A stretch of 64,000 nt of DNA from Adenophora triphylla var. japonica (taxonomy: Eukaryota; Streptophyta; Magnoliopsida; Asterales; Campanulaceae). The stretch lies in assembly GCA_022495995.1 (NCBI GenBank), contig JAFEMH010002560.1:248001-312000 (forward strand), in the 5' to 3' direction. How positions within the stretch are numbered: the first letter of the stretch is position 1; each line of letters opens with the position of its first letter. Made by a program: the position numbers and the translations under genes. The notes under the pieces were generated by a model. The model did not search any database and was not told the origin of the DNA. It saw only the letters and a program-made list of their open reading frames with translations. Below are positions 42,516 to 53,432 of this stretch, piece by piece.

Positions 42516-44217
42516 CTACATTGAAAAGCTTTCATTTTAATGAAAAGAGTGATACTTGGTATATAGGTGGAAACCACTAAGTTTCCCGTATCGCTTCCTA
42601 ACTCGAGGCTTGGGATAAATTGTGGTCTAACAATGTCACGTACCGGTATCATTCTTCTTTTTTGAAAAAGAAAAAGCTTTTCTTAAGAGGGTCTAACTTT
42701 CTTTAAATAAACTTGGACAATTTTCTCATTCTCCTTGTGTATGATTTGTGTCTTTATGTGCTCCTATGTGCCTTGCCATGCTTTATATGCCTTGGTATGA
42801 TGGTATTTTGGCATTGGGGCTCTTCCCGTTGCTGTTTGCCTGGCTCTGTTGGTGAGAACCCCTATGACGGACGACATCCCCTCCCTGGGAAGTCCTGTGT
42901 CGGACAACAGAGGAAGGAAGTGCAGAAGCAGTTTCAGTTGATCAGGTGAACAGGGCAGGATGATTCTGAGATGCAGCTGCTGGTGATCTCTTGGCATTTG
43001 AGGCAGTCCCCTTTTGTCGTGCTTTGGACTCATTCTATTGTTTTTCCTTTTTGCATATTTATAAACATTGCATTTAGAAAAAATCTTTTTTTACAAAAAA
43101 AAAGCAAAAAATATTTTCCTAGAAGATACCTTCACACTACTTGCACGCTACCTGCACATAGAGTTAGAACCCAGGAGTGTACGGACGGCATCGCGGACAG
43201 TGACGTGTTTTGCTTACGCTTGAGCGCCTAAAGTCCTCCCAGCCTATAGAGTGCTAGGAACCACACTTGTCCGTGACACACTTTCTACCGTGACCGGTTG
43301 GTTTTTGACAAAATACTTTTCAAAACATTTTTCAAACTTGGTTTTCAAAATTTTCTTACAAAGTCCGAGTCATACTTCGTCTCCAAGGTCTTGGCATAAT
43401 CTCCTTCTTCATGACGAAATTACGACATAACTCAACGTGAGTACATGTCAAAGCTTTGACATGTCTCGACGTGGGTACATGTCGATTTCTCGACTTGGCT
43501 TTGTAAGAGGTCATGACGCATTTTCGACATGTGCTAACGCGAGATCATGTCGAATTTTTGACACATACTAACGAGAGGCCATGCCAAAATTTCGCCATAA
43601 AGCGACGAGAGGCCATGCCGGATTTTCGACTCGAAGTGAGGAGAGGTCATGCCGAATTTTTTCCAGGATTTTACCTGCGAATTACGGTCTCATACATTCA
43701 AACGTACTTCCGACCCTCTCTCCTCCCGAGTCAAGACGTTGTTGACTTGGACTTGGTTTTGAAAATCTCGAGTTTGACTTGTTTTGACTTGTATGCCCAT
43801 AGGTCCGTTTTTCCTTTTGATTGGTGGGTTCCACGTGCCCTATAGGACCTTTGCCGGAATTGTCCATCCCGGAGGTGCAATACAGGTGGAATACAGGGGG
43901 TCTATAGACGTAGTGATGGAACCCACTAGTCCAGGAATAGTGTAGACTGCGAAAAAGAAGGTGTCCCCCTTTTCCAACCATTCTTAGGATTAATAAAAAT
44001 CATTTTTATTTAAATCTTTTAAATAAAGCATATGCATGAGTCCGTCCTGAGTCTATCCTCTCCCCTACCTAAAACAGCTCTCTCCCCCTTTCAGCGAGCA
44101 AGTATTGGGTCAGAGTTTCGGGTGGTCGGTTAATCAGTTTCTCTCCAGTCAAGGATTCGTTTCCAGCAGTCTCAGATAATCCGTAAAAATCGTCAGTTTC
44201 AACATTCCAGTGTTAAG
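42516..44217 (+). other. Leader of E5 with repeated hairpins
   Basis: Non-coding, 1.7 kb. 43440-43660 has about six diverged repeats of roughly 35-45 bp containing CATGTC/CATGCC: the first is a perfect 20-bp palindrome, CATGTCAAAGCTTTGACATG (43444-43463); later ones are weaker (catgtcgatttctcgac, catgtcgaatttttgacac, catgccaaaatttcgcc). Palindrome pair 5 is at 42862-42909. The block ggtctatagacgtagtg is shared with the E4 leader. Confidence 0.7.
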
Positions 44218-45000
44218 GATGGCCGATGTGGTAATCAACAATGGTGATAACCAAGTACTAGGAGGGGTCGCCCAGCTCAACCCATACCCCACATCTGGTA
44301 TGATGTGTGTGATTGTGAAGACTGTTTGGAAGATGCTTATCAAGACTGGATCAACGAAGATGCTCCTTCAAGAAAGAAGAAGAAGAGGAAGTCCATGCAA
44401 CAGAAATTGAAGGAAAGGTACGAAGCTGGAGACAAGAGTGTGGGAACTTTAGGAGAGCCCTCAGGCAAATTTGACTATTATGTTAGTTACGCCAAGGAAC
44501 CAGTCAGCCAAAACAAGGTCCAGCCCGACACTCCCGTCATTGTTGATCCTCTTAAGGTAAAAAGCTCTGAGTTTGTTGCCACTGTGAAGTTCAACGAAGA
44601 GCTGGCAGATTTGGAAGCAGAATATAAGACTCCCATAGAATATAAGGTCAACCAAGGCAGAATCAAAGTATCTCCCGAGGAAGACTTCATCAGCATCATC
44701 CAGGCCAACCCTCATGTTGGCTACACAGATAAGGTTGTGATGTCAAAGGTCGGTAGAGAGGAGATCACTTATCAGCAGTATATTGACAAGACGAACCAAA
44801 CCCTTCAGTCAATGAGTCTGGTCGTCATGAACAAGCTCGCCGAAGAATTACATCAGGTTTCTCTAGCTCCCCGCACCATCTTTCCAAGGTACCGGCCTAC
44901 TAATGATTTCCGACAAGTTTTCGATCAGCTTGAAGTCTCTAGCTTTTTGAAGAACGCTGACAAGACTGCTACTCCCTGGGACAACAGGAGGAGAAAGTAA
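44218..45000 (+). pseudogene. gag remnant plus D-domain, E5
   Basis: The 231-residue frame at 44305-45000 begins CDCEDCLEDAYQ, matching the end of E3 gag (CDCSACLEYES), then a lysine-rich KKKKRKS, SVGTLGEPSGKFDYYV, and one D-domain at residues 87-182 (44563-44850: FVATVKFNEELADLEAEYK, DFISIIQANPHVGY, ITYQQYIDKT). The Gag core is missing upstream, and protease is missing after RRRK at 45000. The real start codon is not clear. Confidence 0.75.
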
Positions 45001-45493
45001 ACCCCAGTCCAACCCGTGTCAAACACTTCGAGTCAAATAAGTAGTGTAGGGTCCAGAGTTATTAGGGTCAAGAGTTAGTTGAGTCAGGGATCTTTGAATT
45101 CCAGTCCTTCGAGTCATCCAAAGGCCTTATGCCTGAGGATTATGAATAGGTAGCCAATGTCATTTTCCCTTTCGCGTTGAATGAAATGGTTGACCTTTCT
45201 GCGTATCCCTTAATTGCCACCTTAACGAATGATAAGTTAACTAAAACAAATCTTAAAGACTTAAAAGTGGTTAATAATGATTCATTTGAAGAGGACACAG
45301 ACTTTTTAGACGAAAACTTTTTAAATGATAATCTAAAGCAGGTTTTTGAGCGAGAGGACAATCGGGCCCAAGCTGCCGATGAGGTATTGACTACGATGAA
45401 TTTGGGAACTACTGAAGAGCCCAAAGAGACACAAATTGGCAGTTTCTTCACCGGGGAAGAGCGGGAAGCCCTCATTGATTTCTCAAGGAGTAC
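45001..45493 (+). pseudogene. pol: Pre-RT linker of E5 pol
   Basis: Decayed around 45001-45176. The open frame 45177-45569 carries YPLIATLTNDKLTKTNLK and EDNRAQAADEVLTTMNLG, which match E6 (63290-63080). A one-base frameshift near 45478 (EALIDF then out of frame) separates it from the RT frame. Confidence 0.8.
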
Positions 45494-46492
45494 GTGGACG
45501 TGTTTGCCTGGTCCTATAAGGACATGCCCGGGTTGGATACTTCAACTGTTGAGCACCGAATACCCCTAGACCCAGAAGCCAGGCCTATCAAGCAGAAGCT
45601 TTACCAGATTAAGCCAGAATGGTCTCTCCAGGTTAAAGATGAAATAGAGAAGCTGCTCAGGGTGGGTTTCATTAGAGTGGTCGAGTACCCGAAGTGGTTA
45701 GCCAACATAGTGACGGTGACCAAGTCGAACGGCAAAGTCAGGGTTTGTGTAGACTTCAGGGACCTAAACAAGGCTAGCCCGAAGGATGATTTTCCCTTGC
45801 CGAATATCGATCTGTTGGTGGATACTACTGCCAGTTACGAAGTCAAATCATTTGTGGATGGCTTTGCGGGTTACAATCAGATTAAAGTCGCTGAAGAAGA
45901 TCAGGAAAAGACTGCCTTTACCAGCCCTTGGGGAACCTTTTGTTATACGGTTATGCCCTTTGGTTTGAAGAATGTCGGCGCCACTTATCAGCGAGTAGTC
46001 ACTGTGCTTTTTCATGATATGATCCATAAGGAGATCGAGGTCTATGTTGATGATATGATTATCCATTCCAAGGGATCAGATGGTCAACACTTGGTCGACT
46101 TGAGGAAGTTATTTAACTGGCTACGGGAGCATGACATGAGATTGAACCCGACAAAATGTACTTTTGGTGTAGTCCGAGGAAAAGTTCTGGGATATATGGT
46201 CACAAAGCGGGGAATCGAGGCCGATCCGAGAAAGATTAAGGCCATCATGGAGATGAAACCGCCAACGACAGTCACGGAAGTGAAGGCTTTAATGGGCCAT
46301 CTCCAATATATCAACCTATTCATCCACCAGTTGACCTCTATTTATGAGCCAATTTTCAAGATACTCAAGAAGAATCATGAGGTTGAATGGAACGAGCAGT
46401 GTCAGATCGCCTTTGAGACAATCAAGGCCTACTTGGTCCACCCCCTATCCTTTGTTCTCCTTATAAGGATAAGCCCTTGCTGCTATATTTGA
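45494..46492 (+). CDS. pol: Reverse transcriptase of E5
   Basis: A 332-residue frame. Motifs in order: VDVFAWSYKDMPGLD (the usual block before RT, residues 2-15, preceded by MDVFAW), EIEKLLRVGFIRVVEYPKWL, VCVDFRDLNKASPKD (Asp88), VMPFGLKNVGATYQ and VYVDDMII with the catalytic YVDD at 184-187, then GIEADPRKIKAIMEM and LMGHLQYI. All catalytic aspartates are present. The frame ends at 46490 because of a one-base loss near 46445, and coding goes on in the next frame at 46477. Among the RTs here this is the best preserved. Confidence 0.93.
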   Translation: MDVFAWSYKDMPGLDTSTVEHRIPLDPEARPIKQKLYQIKPEWSLQVKDEIEKLLRVGFIRVVEYPKWLANIVTVTKSNGKVRVCVDFRDLNKASPKDDFPLPNIDLLVDTTASYEVKSFVDGFAGYNQIKVAEEDQEKTAFTSPWGTFCYTVMPFGLKNVGATYQRVVTVLFHDMIHKEIEVYVDDMIIHSKGSDGQHLVDLRKLFNWLREHDMRLNPTKCTFGVVRGKVLGYMVTKRGIEADPRKIKAIMEMKPPTTVTEVKALMGHLQYINLFIHQLTSIYEPIFKILKKNHEVEWNEQCQIAFETIKAYLVHPLSFVLLIRISPCCYI

Positions 46493-48675
46493 CAGTTACG
46501 GATACGGCTGTCAGCGCCATGCTTGCACAAGAGAGGCCAGATTTAAAAGTTGAGAATGCCATCTACTTCGTCAGCCGAAAGATTCAGGGCAGCGAATTGA
46601 ACTATTCAGCTTTAGAGAAAACCTGTGCAGCTTTGGTATGGGTGGTCAGCAAATTAAGACATTATCTGTTGGCGCATACAGTACACCTGGTATCAAAGAT
46701 GGACCCCATCAAGTGCCTATTCGATAAGCCTTCTCTGTCGTCAAGGCTTGTAAAGTGGTCCTTCTTCCTAGCCGAGTTTGATATCAAGTTTGTGACCCAC
46801 AAGGCAATCAAAGGCCAAGCTTTGTCAGATCATTTGGCAGATTTTCCGAGCTCAGAGGCACGCGGACTCGAACCCCAGTTTTCGGATGATGGGATTTTTA
46901 TGATAGGGGGTACAGACCGTTGGCAATTATTTTTGGATGGTGCCGCCAATAAGAGAGGCAATGGTATTGGTATGGTGTTGGTTGATCCGAAGGATGTGCA
47001 CACCCCCATTGCTATCAAGTTGAACTTCCCAGCTACTAACAACGCCGTGGAATACGAATCTTGTATAGCCGGCCTCGAGGCAGCTTTGGAGCGAAATGTC
47101 GAAGAGTTGGAGGTATATGGAGACTCCCAGCTAATTATCAATCAGGTATCCAATAAGTGGAAAACCGTGGACCAGTACTTAAAATTGTACTATGCTTATA
47201 TGGAGGATCTGATCAACCAATTTAAGGAGGTCACGTTCCATTATCTACCTCGGGACAAGAACAGGTTCGCGGATGCCCTGGCCACCTTAGCCTCTTTGGT
47301 AGAGATTTCGGAGGGAAAGTCAGTAAAGCCATTCAAAATTGGGAGGCGCGAGAACCCTGCTTACTGTTGTCAGATTGAACTAGAAAAGGTCGATGACTTG
47401 TGGTATAGCCAGATCTTCCAGTATCTTAAGCATGGCGAAGCCTCATTCCCAACAGAAGAGGACGGTAAGCTGAAAGAAGATCTTTGCGCCAAAAGCTTGC
47501 AAGCTTTAAAGAGGTTGTCTGCAGAGTATGCTATTCTGGGAGATGACTTATGGAAGAAAAGACACCAAGGACCGCTTTTGCTCTGTATCAGCAGGTCTAA
47601 AGCTAGAAAGGTCATGGAGGAAGTCCATGGTGGTGCATGTGGACCACATATGAACGCCCGAGCTTTGATGTTCAGCATACTCAGGATGGGCTATTATTGG
47701 ATCTCCATGGAGACTGACTGTATTCAGTTTGTGCGGACTTGCGATAAGTGTCAGCGGTTCTCCAATCTTAACCATATACTTCCCCATGATCTCTACTGTA
47801 TGAGCACTCCTTGGCCGTTCGCGACTTGGGGAATCGATGTTATTGGAAAGATAACTCCTGCCGGTAATAATGGGCACGAATTTGTGTTGGTCACCGTTGA
47901 CTATTTCACCAAGTGGGTCGAAGCAGCATCCTACAAGGTCCTCAACTCCAAAAAGGTGGCCCATTTTATAAAGGAGAACATTCTGTGCCGGTATGGAGTT
48001 CCAAATGAGATTATTTCCGATAATGGGTCACACTTTGAGGGGGACGCCGATAGACTGCTCGCAGAATTTAGGATCAAGCGACATAAGTCATCCCCTTATC
48101 GCCCTCAAACCAATGGTGCTGTCGAGGCCGCGAACAAGAACCTAGAGAGGATCATCCGAAAAATGGCCGAAAGGAGCCGGGATTGGCCTGAGAAGCTTCA
48201 CTTGGCATTATGGGGCTATCGTACTTCAGTAAGAACAGCCACAGGTGAAACCCCGTTCTCTTTGACATATGGGATGGATGCCGTCTTGCCCATTGAGTTA
48301 GAGATACCCTCTCTTCGGGTTCTGCTAGAAAATGAGGTCAATGAGATAGACTGGCTTCAAAGTCGGCATGACGAGTTAGCTCTTCTAGATGAGCAAAGGC
48401 TCAGGGCAATGGAGCACATCCGGGCTTATCAGAAGCGCATGGCTAGGGCCTTTGACAAGAAGGTGCATCCCCGTGACATCAAGGTGGGTGATTTGGTCTT
48501 AAAGGAGAAGCCGCCAAACCAATTCAGTCCGTTAGGCAAGTGGGCACCAGTTTGGGTTGGCCCGTATTTGGTGAAGGAGATCTTTTCTGGTGGAGCAATG
48601 AAGTTGACAGATTTGGATGGTAACCCCTTCATGCACCCGGTGAACGACGACAAGCTGCGCCGCTATTATGTTTGA
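46477..48675 (+). CDS. pol: RNase H, second RNase H and integrase of E5
   Basis: 732 residues without a stop. RT-linked RNase H: residues 1-120 (YLTVTDTAVSAMLAQE, ALVWVVSKLRHYL, FDIKFVTHKAIKGQALSDH). Archaeal-type RNase H: 148-275 with Asp154 (LFLDGAANKRGNGIG), Glu192, Asp216 (VYGDSQLI) and Asp266: complete active site. Integrase: His384, His391, Cys422, Cys425 zinc site; core Asp454 (GIDVIG), Asp515 (ISDNGSHF), Glu550; and a GPY-type C-terminal module (WVGPYLVKEIFSGG, about 690-705), ending RRYYV. Both catalytic sites look intact, so apart from two one-base shifts the pol of E5 is near complete. Confidence 0.95.
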   Translation: MLLYLTVTDTAVSAMLAQERPDLKVENAIYFVSRKIQGSELNYSALEKTCAALVWVVSKLRHYLLAHTVHLVSKMDPIKCLFDKPSLSSRLVKWSFFLAEFDIKFVTHKAIKGQALSDHLADFPSSEARGLEPQFSDDGIFMIGGTDRWQLFLDGAANKRGNGIGMVLVDPKDVHTPIAIKLNFPATNNAVEYESCIAGLEAALERNVEELEVYGDSQLIINQVSNKWKTVDQYLKLYYAYMEDLINQFKEVTFHYLPRDKNRFADALATLASLVEISEGKSVKPFKIGRRENPAYCCQIELEKVDDLWYSQIFQYLKHGEASFPTEEDGKLKEDLCAKSLQALKRLSAEYAILGDDLWKKRHQGPLLLCISRSKARKVMEEVHGGACGPHMNARALMFSILRMGYYWISMETDCIQFVRTCDKCQRFSNLNHILPHDLYCMSTPWPFATWGIDVIGKITPAGNNGHEFVLVTVDYFTKWVEAASYKVLNSKKVAHFIKENILCRYGVPNEIISDNGSHFEGDADRLLAEFRIKRHKSSPYRPQTNGAVEAANKNLERIIRKMAERSRDWPEKLHLALWGYRTSVRTATGETPFSLTYGMDAVLPIELEIPSLRVLLENEVNEIDWLQSRHDELALLDEQRLRAMEHIRAYQKRMARAFDKKVHPRDIKVGDLVLKEKPPNQFSPLGKWAPVWVGPYLVKEIFSGGAMKLTDLDGNPFMHPVNDDKLRRYYV

Positions 48676-49244
48676 AACGAGTCTCCCCTTCTCTAAAAAA
48701 ATATGATATATAAAAAAAGAAAAAAAGAAAAAATAATAAAAGCGCGAAAATAATGTACCCAGACGAGACTGAAAACCTCTCAAAAGGCAGTCCGTGCAAA
48801 ACAAAGGGCGCGCTAGGTGCTAAAGAATATACCCAACTAGACTGAAATCCCTAAAAGCGGGCGGTCTAGGTAAAAAACAGGGTTGCACCACTTGTCCCCC
48901 TTCTATCTATCCCTTTCTTAAACACAAAGTTAATTGGGTCGAACTACGGAGACCTGAGCCCCTTAGTCCTCCTTTTGTAAAAGGGGAACGTAGGCAGCCG
49001 CTTGCGGTTCGGTCTAAAAATCATAAAAACCACCAAATCCTGTCAACAATTTATTTGTGAATACCAAAACGTGTCTTGATTAAGTTCTGACGTAATTTCA
49101 ACTTTCACTACATTAATACATTCTTTGATGAGTTCAAGCACGATTTACTCTCGACTCATTAACATTAGCAAAAGTACATCTTTTAAAAGTACGTCTAGAC
49201 TGTCTGTGTCGGCAATAAGGGATACAAGGACCGATCACCTAATC
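48676..49244 (+). other. E5 spacer with GAACTACG...ACGTAGGC element
   Basis: Non-coding between pol and the antisense gene. At 48941-48995: GAACTACGG, a segment with ccttttgtaaaagg hairpin, then AACGTAGGCAGCC. Two copies of a block around acccagacgagactgaaaa / acccaactagactgaaatcc precede it (48757 and 48831). The element is shared with E6 (59600-59650). Confidence 0.65.
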
Positions 49245-50803
49245 CTAGTCACTCGTTCCCACTCCCGAACTAGCACTCTTCTTCTTCCTCTTCCTTAGCC
49301 CTCGGGAGGTCTTTGGCTTAGCTATCCTAAACAGGTCTATCTCCCGTCGTCCCAGCTCAGGTATGATATGAGTCGGTGAGTCAACCAATCCAGCAGCTCT
49401 CAGTGCCGCCTGGGCAGCCCTCTCCTCTCTCAAAGCTATCCTCCGGGTCATAACCTCAGGGTCATCCCTCATCTTGGCCCTCCTCTCTACGAGTCTCTCA
49501 AAATCTACTGCCGGATCATCGGTCACGTTGTCTGGGTCAGCCAGCGACTCAGCATCACGTAGCTCTCAGCTAGTCTGATCTCCTCCTCGGGTCCCTTGGC
49601 AATATGCCTCAATGGTGTGCTGAACCGGCCCCATCTGCTCCCTATACCAAATGAGATACAAGGTGGACAGATATGTGATGCCCCGGGTCTTCCGTATCAA
49701 TGTGGGAACGGGAAAGGCTGCTCCCGAAAAAGCCCTGGCAAAAAAATCTGATAGTCTGGCCATCAGTCATGTCAAGAGGAGCGGTATCCCGGGCCATCTG
49801 CTCTCTGAACCTGCCAATAACCTGTTGTGGGTACCCATACTGCCTCATAACAAGGGATAGGATGCTAAATGATGAAAAATGCAGCCCCGGCAGCCTCACG
49901 ACAACAGAATCATCCTGTCTACCACCCATGGTCTCGAGCCTCCATCCGGGAACCCAATACTGAATATACGTGGTGGTATACCTGGTCAATCGCCTCTGCC
50001 AGCTCTCCTGTGAAGCCTCCGGAGCCACTCGCCTCTGTTTGTGTAACCCGAGTGCTGCCGATGCATACAATGGGTAATGGGAAGATAAGTCCCAACCGCT
50101 CAAAGAGCCACAATGATAAGAGACTGGGGCTGCCGCGTCCCATGTATAATGACCCTCCAGCCAGTCGGTCCATCCCATGATATGTCTCTGCTAGCAAAAT
50201 GGGTACTATGTCTCTCTCTCCCTGCTCGGGCCGAATCTCAGTCGGTGTGGTACCTCGGTGACCCCGCATCTGCCTAACAATCCCTAGTAGTAAGCCGGAG
50301 CATACCCCATCATACTCACAGAAGCAGTATAGGGAGATCATAATCAGCATGAAAATGTCCATGGCCGTGGATAGGTCAAACAGCTCTGGACGTGATACAA
50401 CTAATCGGGCTATCTGGGCCAGGTCAATGAAAGACAGGTCGAGAATCAGATCGGATACCTGCTCTACGTGAAAACCCAAGAAATCGGCCAGCTGCTCAGT
50501 CAAGGGTCGTGAATCTCATGGGAAGACTGCATCTCTGAGCCCAGCTCCCCCAGTCAGTGCGCGGAATTCTTCAATGGTGGGTGTAAGGTCATTGTATGAG
50601 AGGGTAAAGACATGCCTCTCGCGGTCCCAATATCTGGACGCGGCCCGGAGAAGATTCCAATCTACCGCCCATTCCTATAGTGCCCAAAGGCATCTCAACC
50701 CATACCTTTGATCAATAACCCTCCGATTGTTGTTGTGATGGTGGCGGGTTAGATTGATGAGATCGGAGTGAAATTGGCGCTCTTTGATTTTGGATCTCTC
50801 ATC
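49245..50803 (-). pseudogene. Antisense DUF7745-like gene of E5, truncated by E6
   Basis: Minus strand, opposite to pol. N-terminal WNLLRAASRYWD and TLSYNDLTPTIEEFRALTGG (about 50670-50560), a stop at about 50515, then the 194-residue frame 50503-49919 (DIVPILLAETYHGMDRLAGGS, read as DIVPILLAETYHGMDR; SPSLLSLWLFERL), the 178-residue frame 50178-49642 (IQYWVPGW, VVVRLPGLHFSSF, LVMRQYGYPQQ), and 49526-49245 with a basic tail LRKRKKK. Same protein as E6 57870-59369. The pattern (adequate 'LL.ETY' block, 'WL.ERL', 'RQYGYP') is that of plant TE-associated DUF7745-like proteins; the label is from memory. Function unknown. Confidence 0.75.
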
Positions 50804-50808
50804 ATAAT

Positions 50809-52918
50809 TAAAATTACCCGGATTTCACGCGAGCAAAAGCGGTTGTCTTTCGCGGAGGGTTGGTGTCTGAGGCCTTGATTTTGGGAAGGAGAGGAGTCGC
50901 CACGCGGTTTTATATTTTGAGCCCAAACGTTGAAAAATGACTATTGTTGAAAATGGTGTCATTTTTATTGGCAGCAAAAACATAGGAAAAAGCTTTGAAA
51001 AGGGGTGTCATTTTTATTGGTAGCAAAAACAAGTAAAAATCTTTTTTAGTACCAGAGATTGTTAGGTTCGGAGGTCACGTTACGTTTCAGGAAGACTATT
51101 ACGAGATCACCCGAAACGCCTCGTATGATGAGTCTTTCTACCTTTCTCGAAATCGTGTGTGTGTGTGTGTGTTTTGAAATGGGGGCTTGAATGACAAGCT
51201 TAATCTTGGTTTTAAAGTCAAACGTTGATTAGATGGTTTGTTTGAAAAGGCGAGCGTTTGAATGACAAACGTCGGTTTTGAAGTTTTAGGAAAAGTGGCG
51301 CGAATGCTGATTTTAACTATTTATCTTAAGTGTCAAATGTTGACTTTTAAGAAAAGAGCATTTGAATGTCAAACGTCGGATTTTGAGTTTGAAGATGAGC
51401 GTTTGGATGCCTAACGTCATTTCGCGCTTTTTTGAAAGAGAGTTCGAAGGTCGAACTCCGATTTTGAACCGGGCGTTACATTGTTAACGATTTTTACGGG
51501 AAAAAGCGTATTAAATGATTTTGAGTGTCAAATGGCGGCTTTTAAGTTTGAAGATGAGCGTTTGGATGCCAAACGTCATTTCGCGTGTTTTGAAAGAGAG
51601 TTCGAAGGTCGAACTCCTGTTTTGAACCGGGCATTACATTGTTAACGATTTTTACGGGAAAAAGTGTATTAAATGATTTGCAATCAACGAATCGGGTTGC
51701 GACTCGGACTTTGAAAAGTAAATACTATCACGATCCAAACGGGTCGGACTTTGTAAATGACAGCATTTAAAGTGCGGTATCGACGGAATCATACGATCCG
51801 GAATTGTAAAGTACGATCGACGAGCCAAAATGGCTCGGAGTTGTAAAGTTGCATGAAATGTAAATGACGTTCGACGGATCAAACGGTCCGGAATTGTAAA
51901 TGACAGGAATTGAAATGATGATCAACGGATCAAACGATCCGGAATGGTAAATGACATAAAAGTAAACGGAACGGGGTCGGAACGCCGTTTTAACCTGAGA
52001 TTACTTCTCTTACGGGAAGAGAAGAGGATCTAGGGGCTAAAACGTATTGGACCCCGTTAGACGGAGGCGTCTACATTTCGATAATGTTCGTCCGAAACGG
52101 TTGTGGCGACTGGCGCGTAAACCGAGACGGAACGAGAGATTAGGGAGAGGGAGTTATACCTATGGCTAGGGTCGACTCCTTTGGCTCGGGGGGTGTATAC
52201 GGGATACGAAAGTGTATTTGGAACGGTGTTTCGAGGTGGCGGGGGTCGTATTTGATCGAAATACGGAGTTTTCACGCAAAACGAGGTAAAACCGAGGCTC
52301 GGGGGGAGTGGAACTCAGTTTAGGCCGTGGCTATGGTGAATTTGGAGAGTATTTTTTGTTCTTTTAAATGGCTTTGACAACCCTTCTATTTATAGGTGAA
52401 ATTCAGCATGAGTCCGGCCGGACTGAACCTGAAATCCAGGGGGTTTTGTGAATTTTGGAAATTGGAGGGACTTATTGGCAATTTCTGAGAGTCTGCAAAT
52501 GAGTCCGGCAGGACTGAGACTGCATACCAGGGGTATTTTAGTCTTTTCACTCTGAAATTGATTGAAAGGAGATGGGAGCGCTGTGGCATGCAAGCCACGT
52601 GTCCCATGACTCACCAGGCTTTGTGGGAGTTCGTGCCCGGGTCCCCATTTTGTCCGTTTTTAAAATAACAGTCCGGAAAATGTCCGAAATGCCCCCGAAA
52701 AGTGCCAGAAAGTGCATTTTTCAGGAAAAGCCATACTTTTACGTGCGATGACGTGTGTTGAGTACACTTGAACGTCGGGATGCATGGGTCAGTCCCGGGA
52801 CGTCTCGTTGGATTGGCAACGGGGAGCTTAACGGGTTCCGATTAACCTGAAGCGGGCCAGTTAACGGATTTCGGTTAACTTCTGACGGATTTTGACGATC
52901 CGGATTTGGGTATTTACA
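50809..52918 (-). repeat. 3' LTR of E6
   Basis: 2110 bp, same family as E3 LTRs (terminus on plus taaaattacccgg, TG mutated to TA; other end gggtatttaca). About 165 bp around 51380-51545 is tandemly duplicated (GAGTTCG-aaggt-CGAACTC, CGTTTG-gatgc-CAAACG, fuller repeats to 51660). TATA (minus) at 52386-52395. Confidence 0.9.
52386..52515 (-). promoter_or_regulatory. E6 LTR promoter: TATA plus paired palindromes
   Basis: AGTCCGGCCGGACT at 52411-52424 is 15 bp upstream (minus sense) of CTATAAATAG; the second copy AGTCCGGCAGGACT is at 52502-52515. Confidence 0.7.
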
Positions 52919-53196
52919 GTTTGCCCCTCAGCGACGTCTCCTCCGAAGGAGGTGGGGTCGTTGAAAAAAGATAAGGATCCAAATCGGGATGCCTTACTTT
53001 GAAAGACCTAGGCGGTCAGCTGGCTGGACCCTTAGCGAAAGGATTCCTACGTATCCCGAGCGGGAATCAAGCCGATCGTAGTTCGTAGGTGCAAGGTACC
53101 TGAACCTGGGAGGCGTCTAAACCTGAATGAGACCATTGCGAGGTACCTGTACCTGAATGGAGACTATTGTGAGGCGTCTGAACCTGAGACTTCTGA
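52919..53196 (-). promoter_or_regulatory. E6 3' tail: polypurine tract and conserved hairpin
   Basis: Minus strand ctgaggggcaaac abuts the LTR. GAACTACG...TACGTAGG element at 53046-53084. Also the repeat cctgaatggagactattgtg shared with the E3 tail. Confidence 0.7.
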
Positions 53197-53432
53197 AACC
53201 TTTGAGGGCATGTGGCGCCTCAGACCGGAGCTGCTGAACATACGAGGGTGTGTGGTGCCTCAAACCGGAGTTGTTGGATCATATGAGGGTGTGTGGCACC
53301 TCAAATCAGAGTTACTGAATCATACGAGGGCATGTGGCGCGGAGTTGCTGGATCATACGAGGGCGTGTGGCGCCTCAAACCGGAGTTGTTGAATCATACG
53401 AGGGCGTGTGGCGCCTCAAACCGGAGTGAACG
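53197..53432 (+). repeat. 41-bp minisatellite
   Basis: Five to six copies of a 41-bp unit (gggcgtgtggcgcctcaaac, cggagttgttgaatcatacga). The short plus frames across it are by-products of the repeat. Confidence 0.9.

Larger units (their letters stand above)
40747..50808 (+). mobile_element. E5: Ogre-like element with good pol, cut by E6
   Basis: 5' LTR, PBS, leader, short gag/D-domain ORF, RT, RNase H pair, integrase, antisense DUF7745-like gene. Gag core and protease are deleted. The 3' LTR is absent; E6 starts inside the first codons of the antisense gene. The five bases before the LTR are gtaac. Confidence 0.85.
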
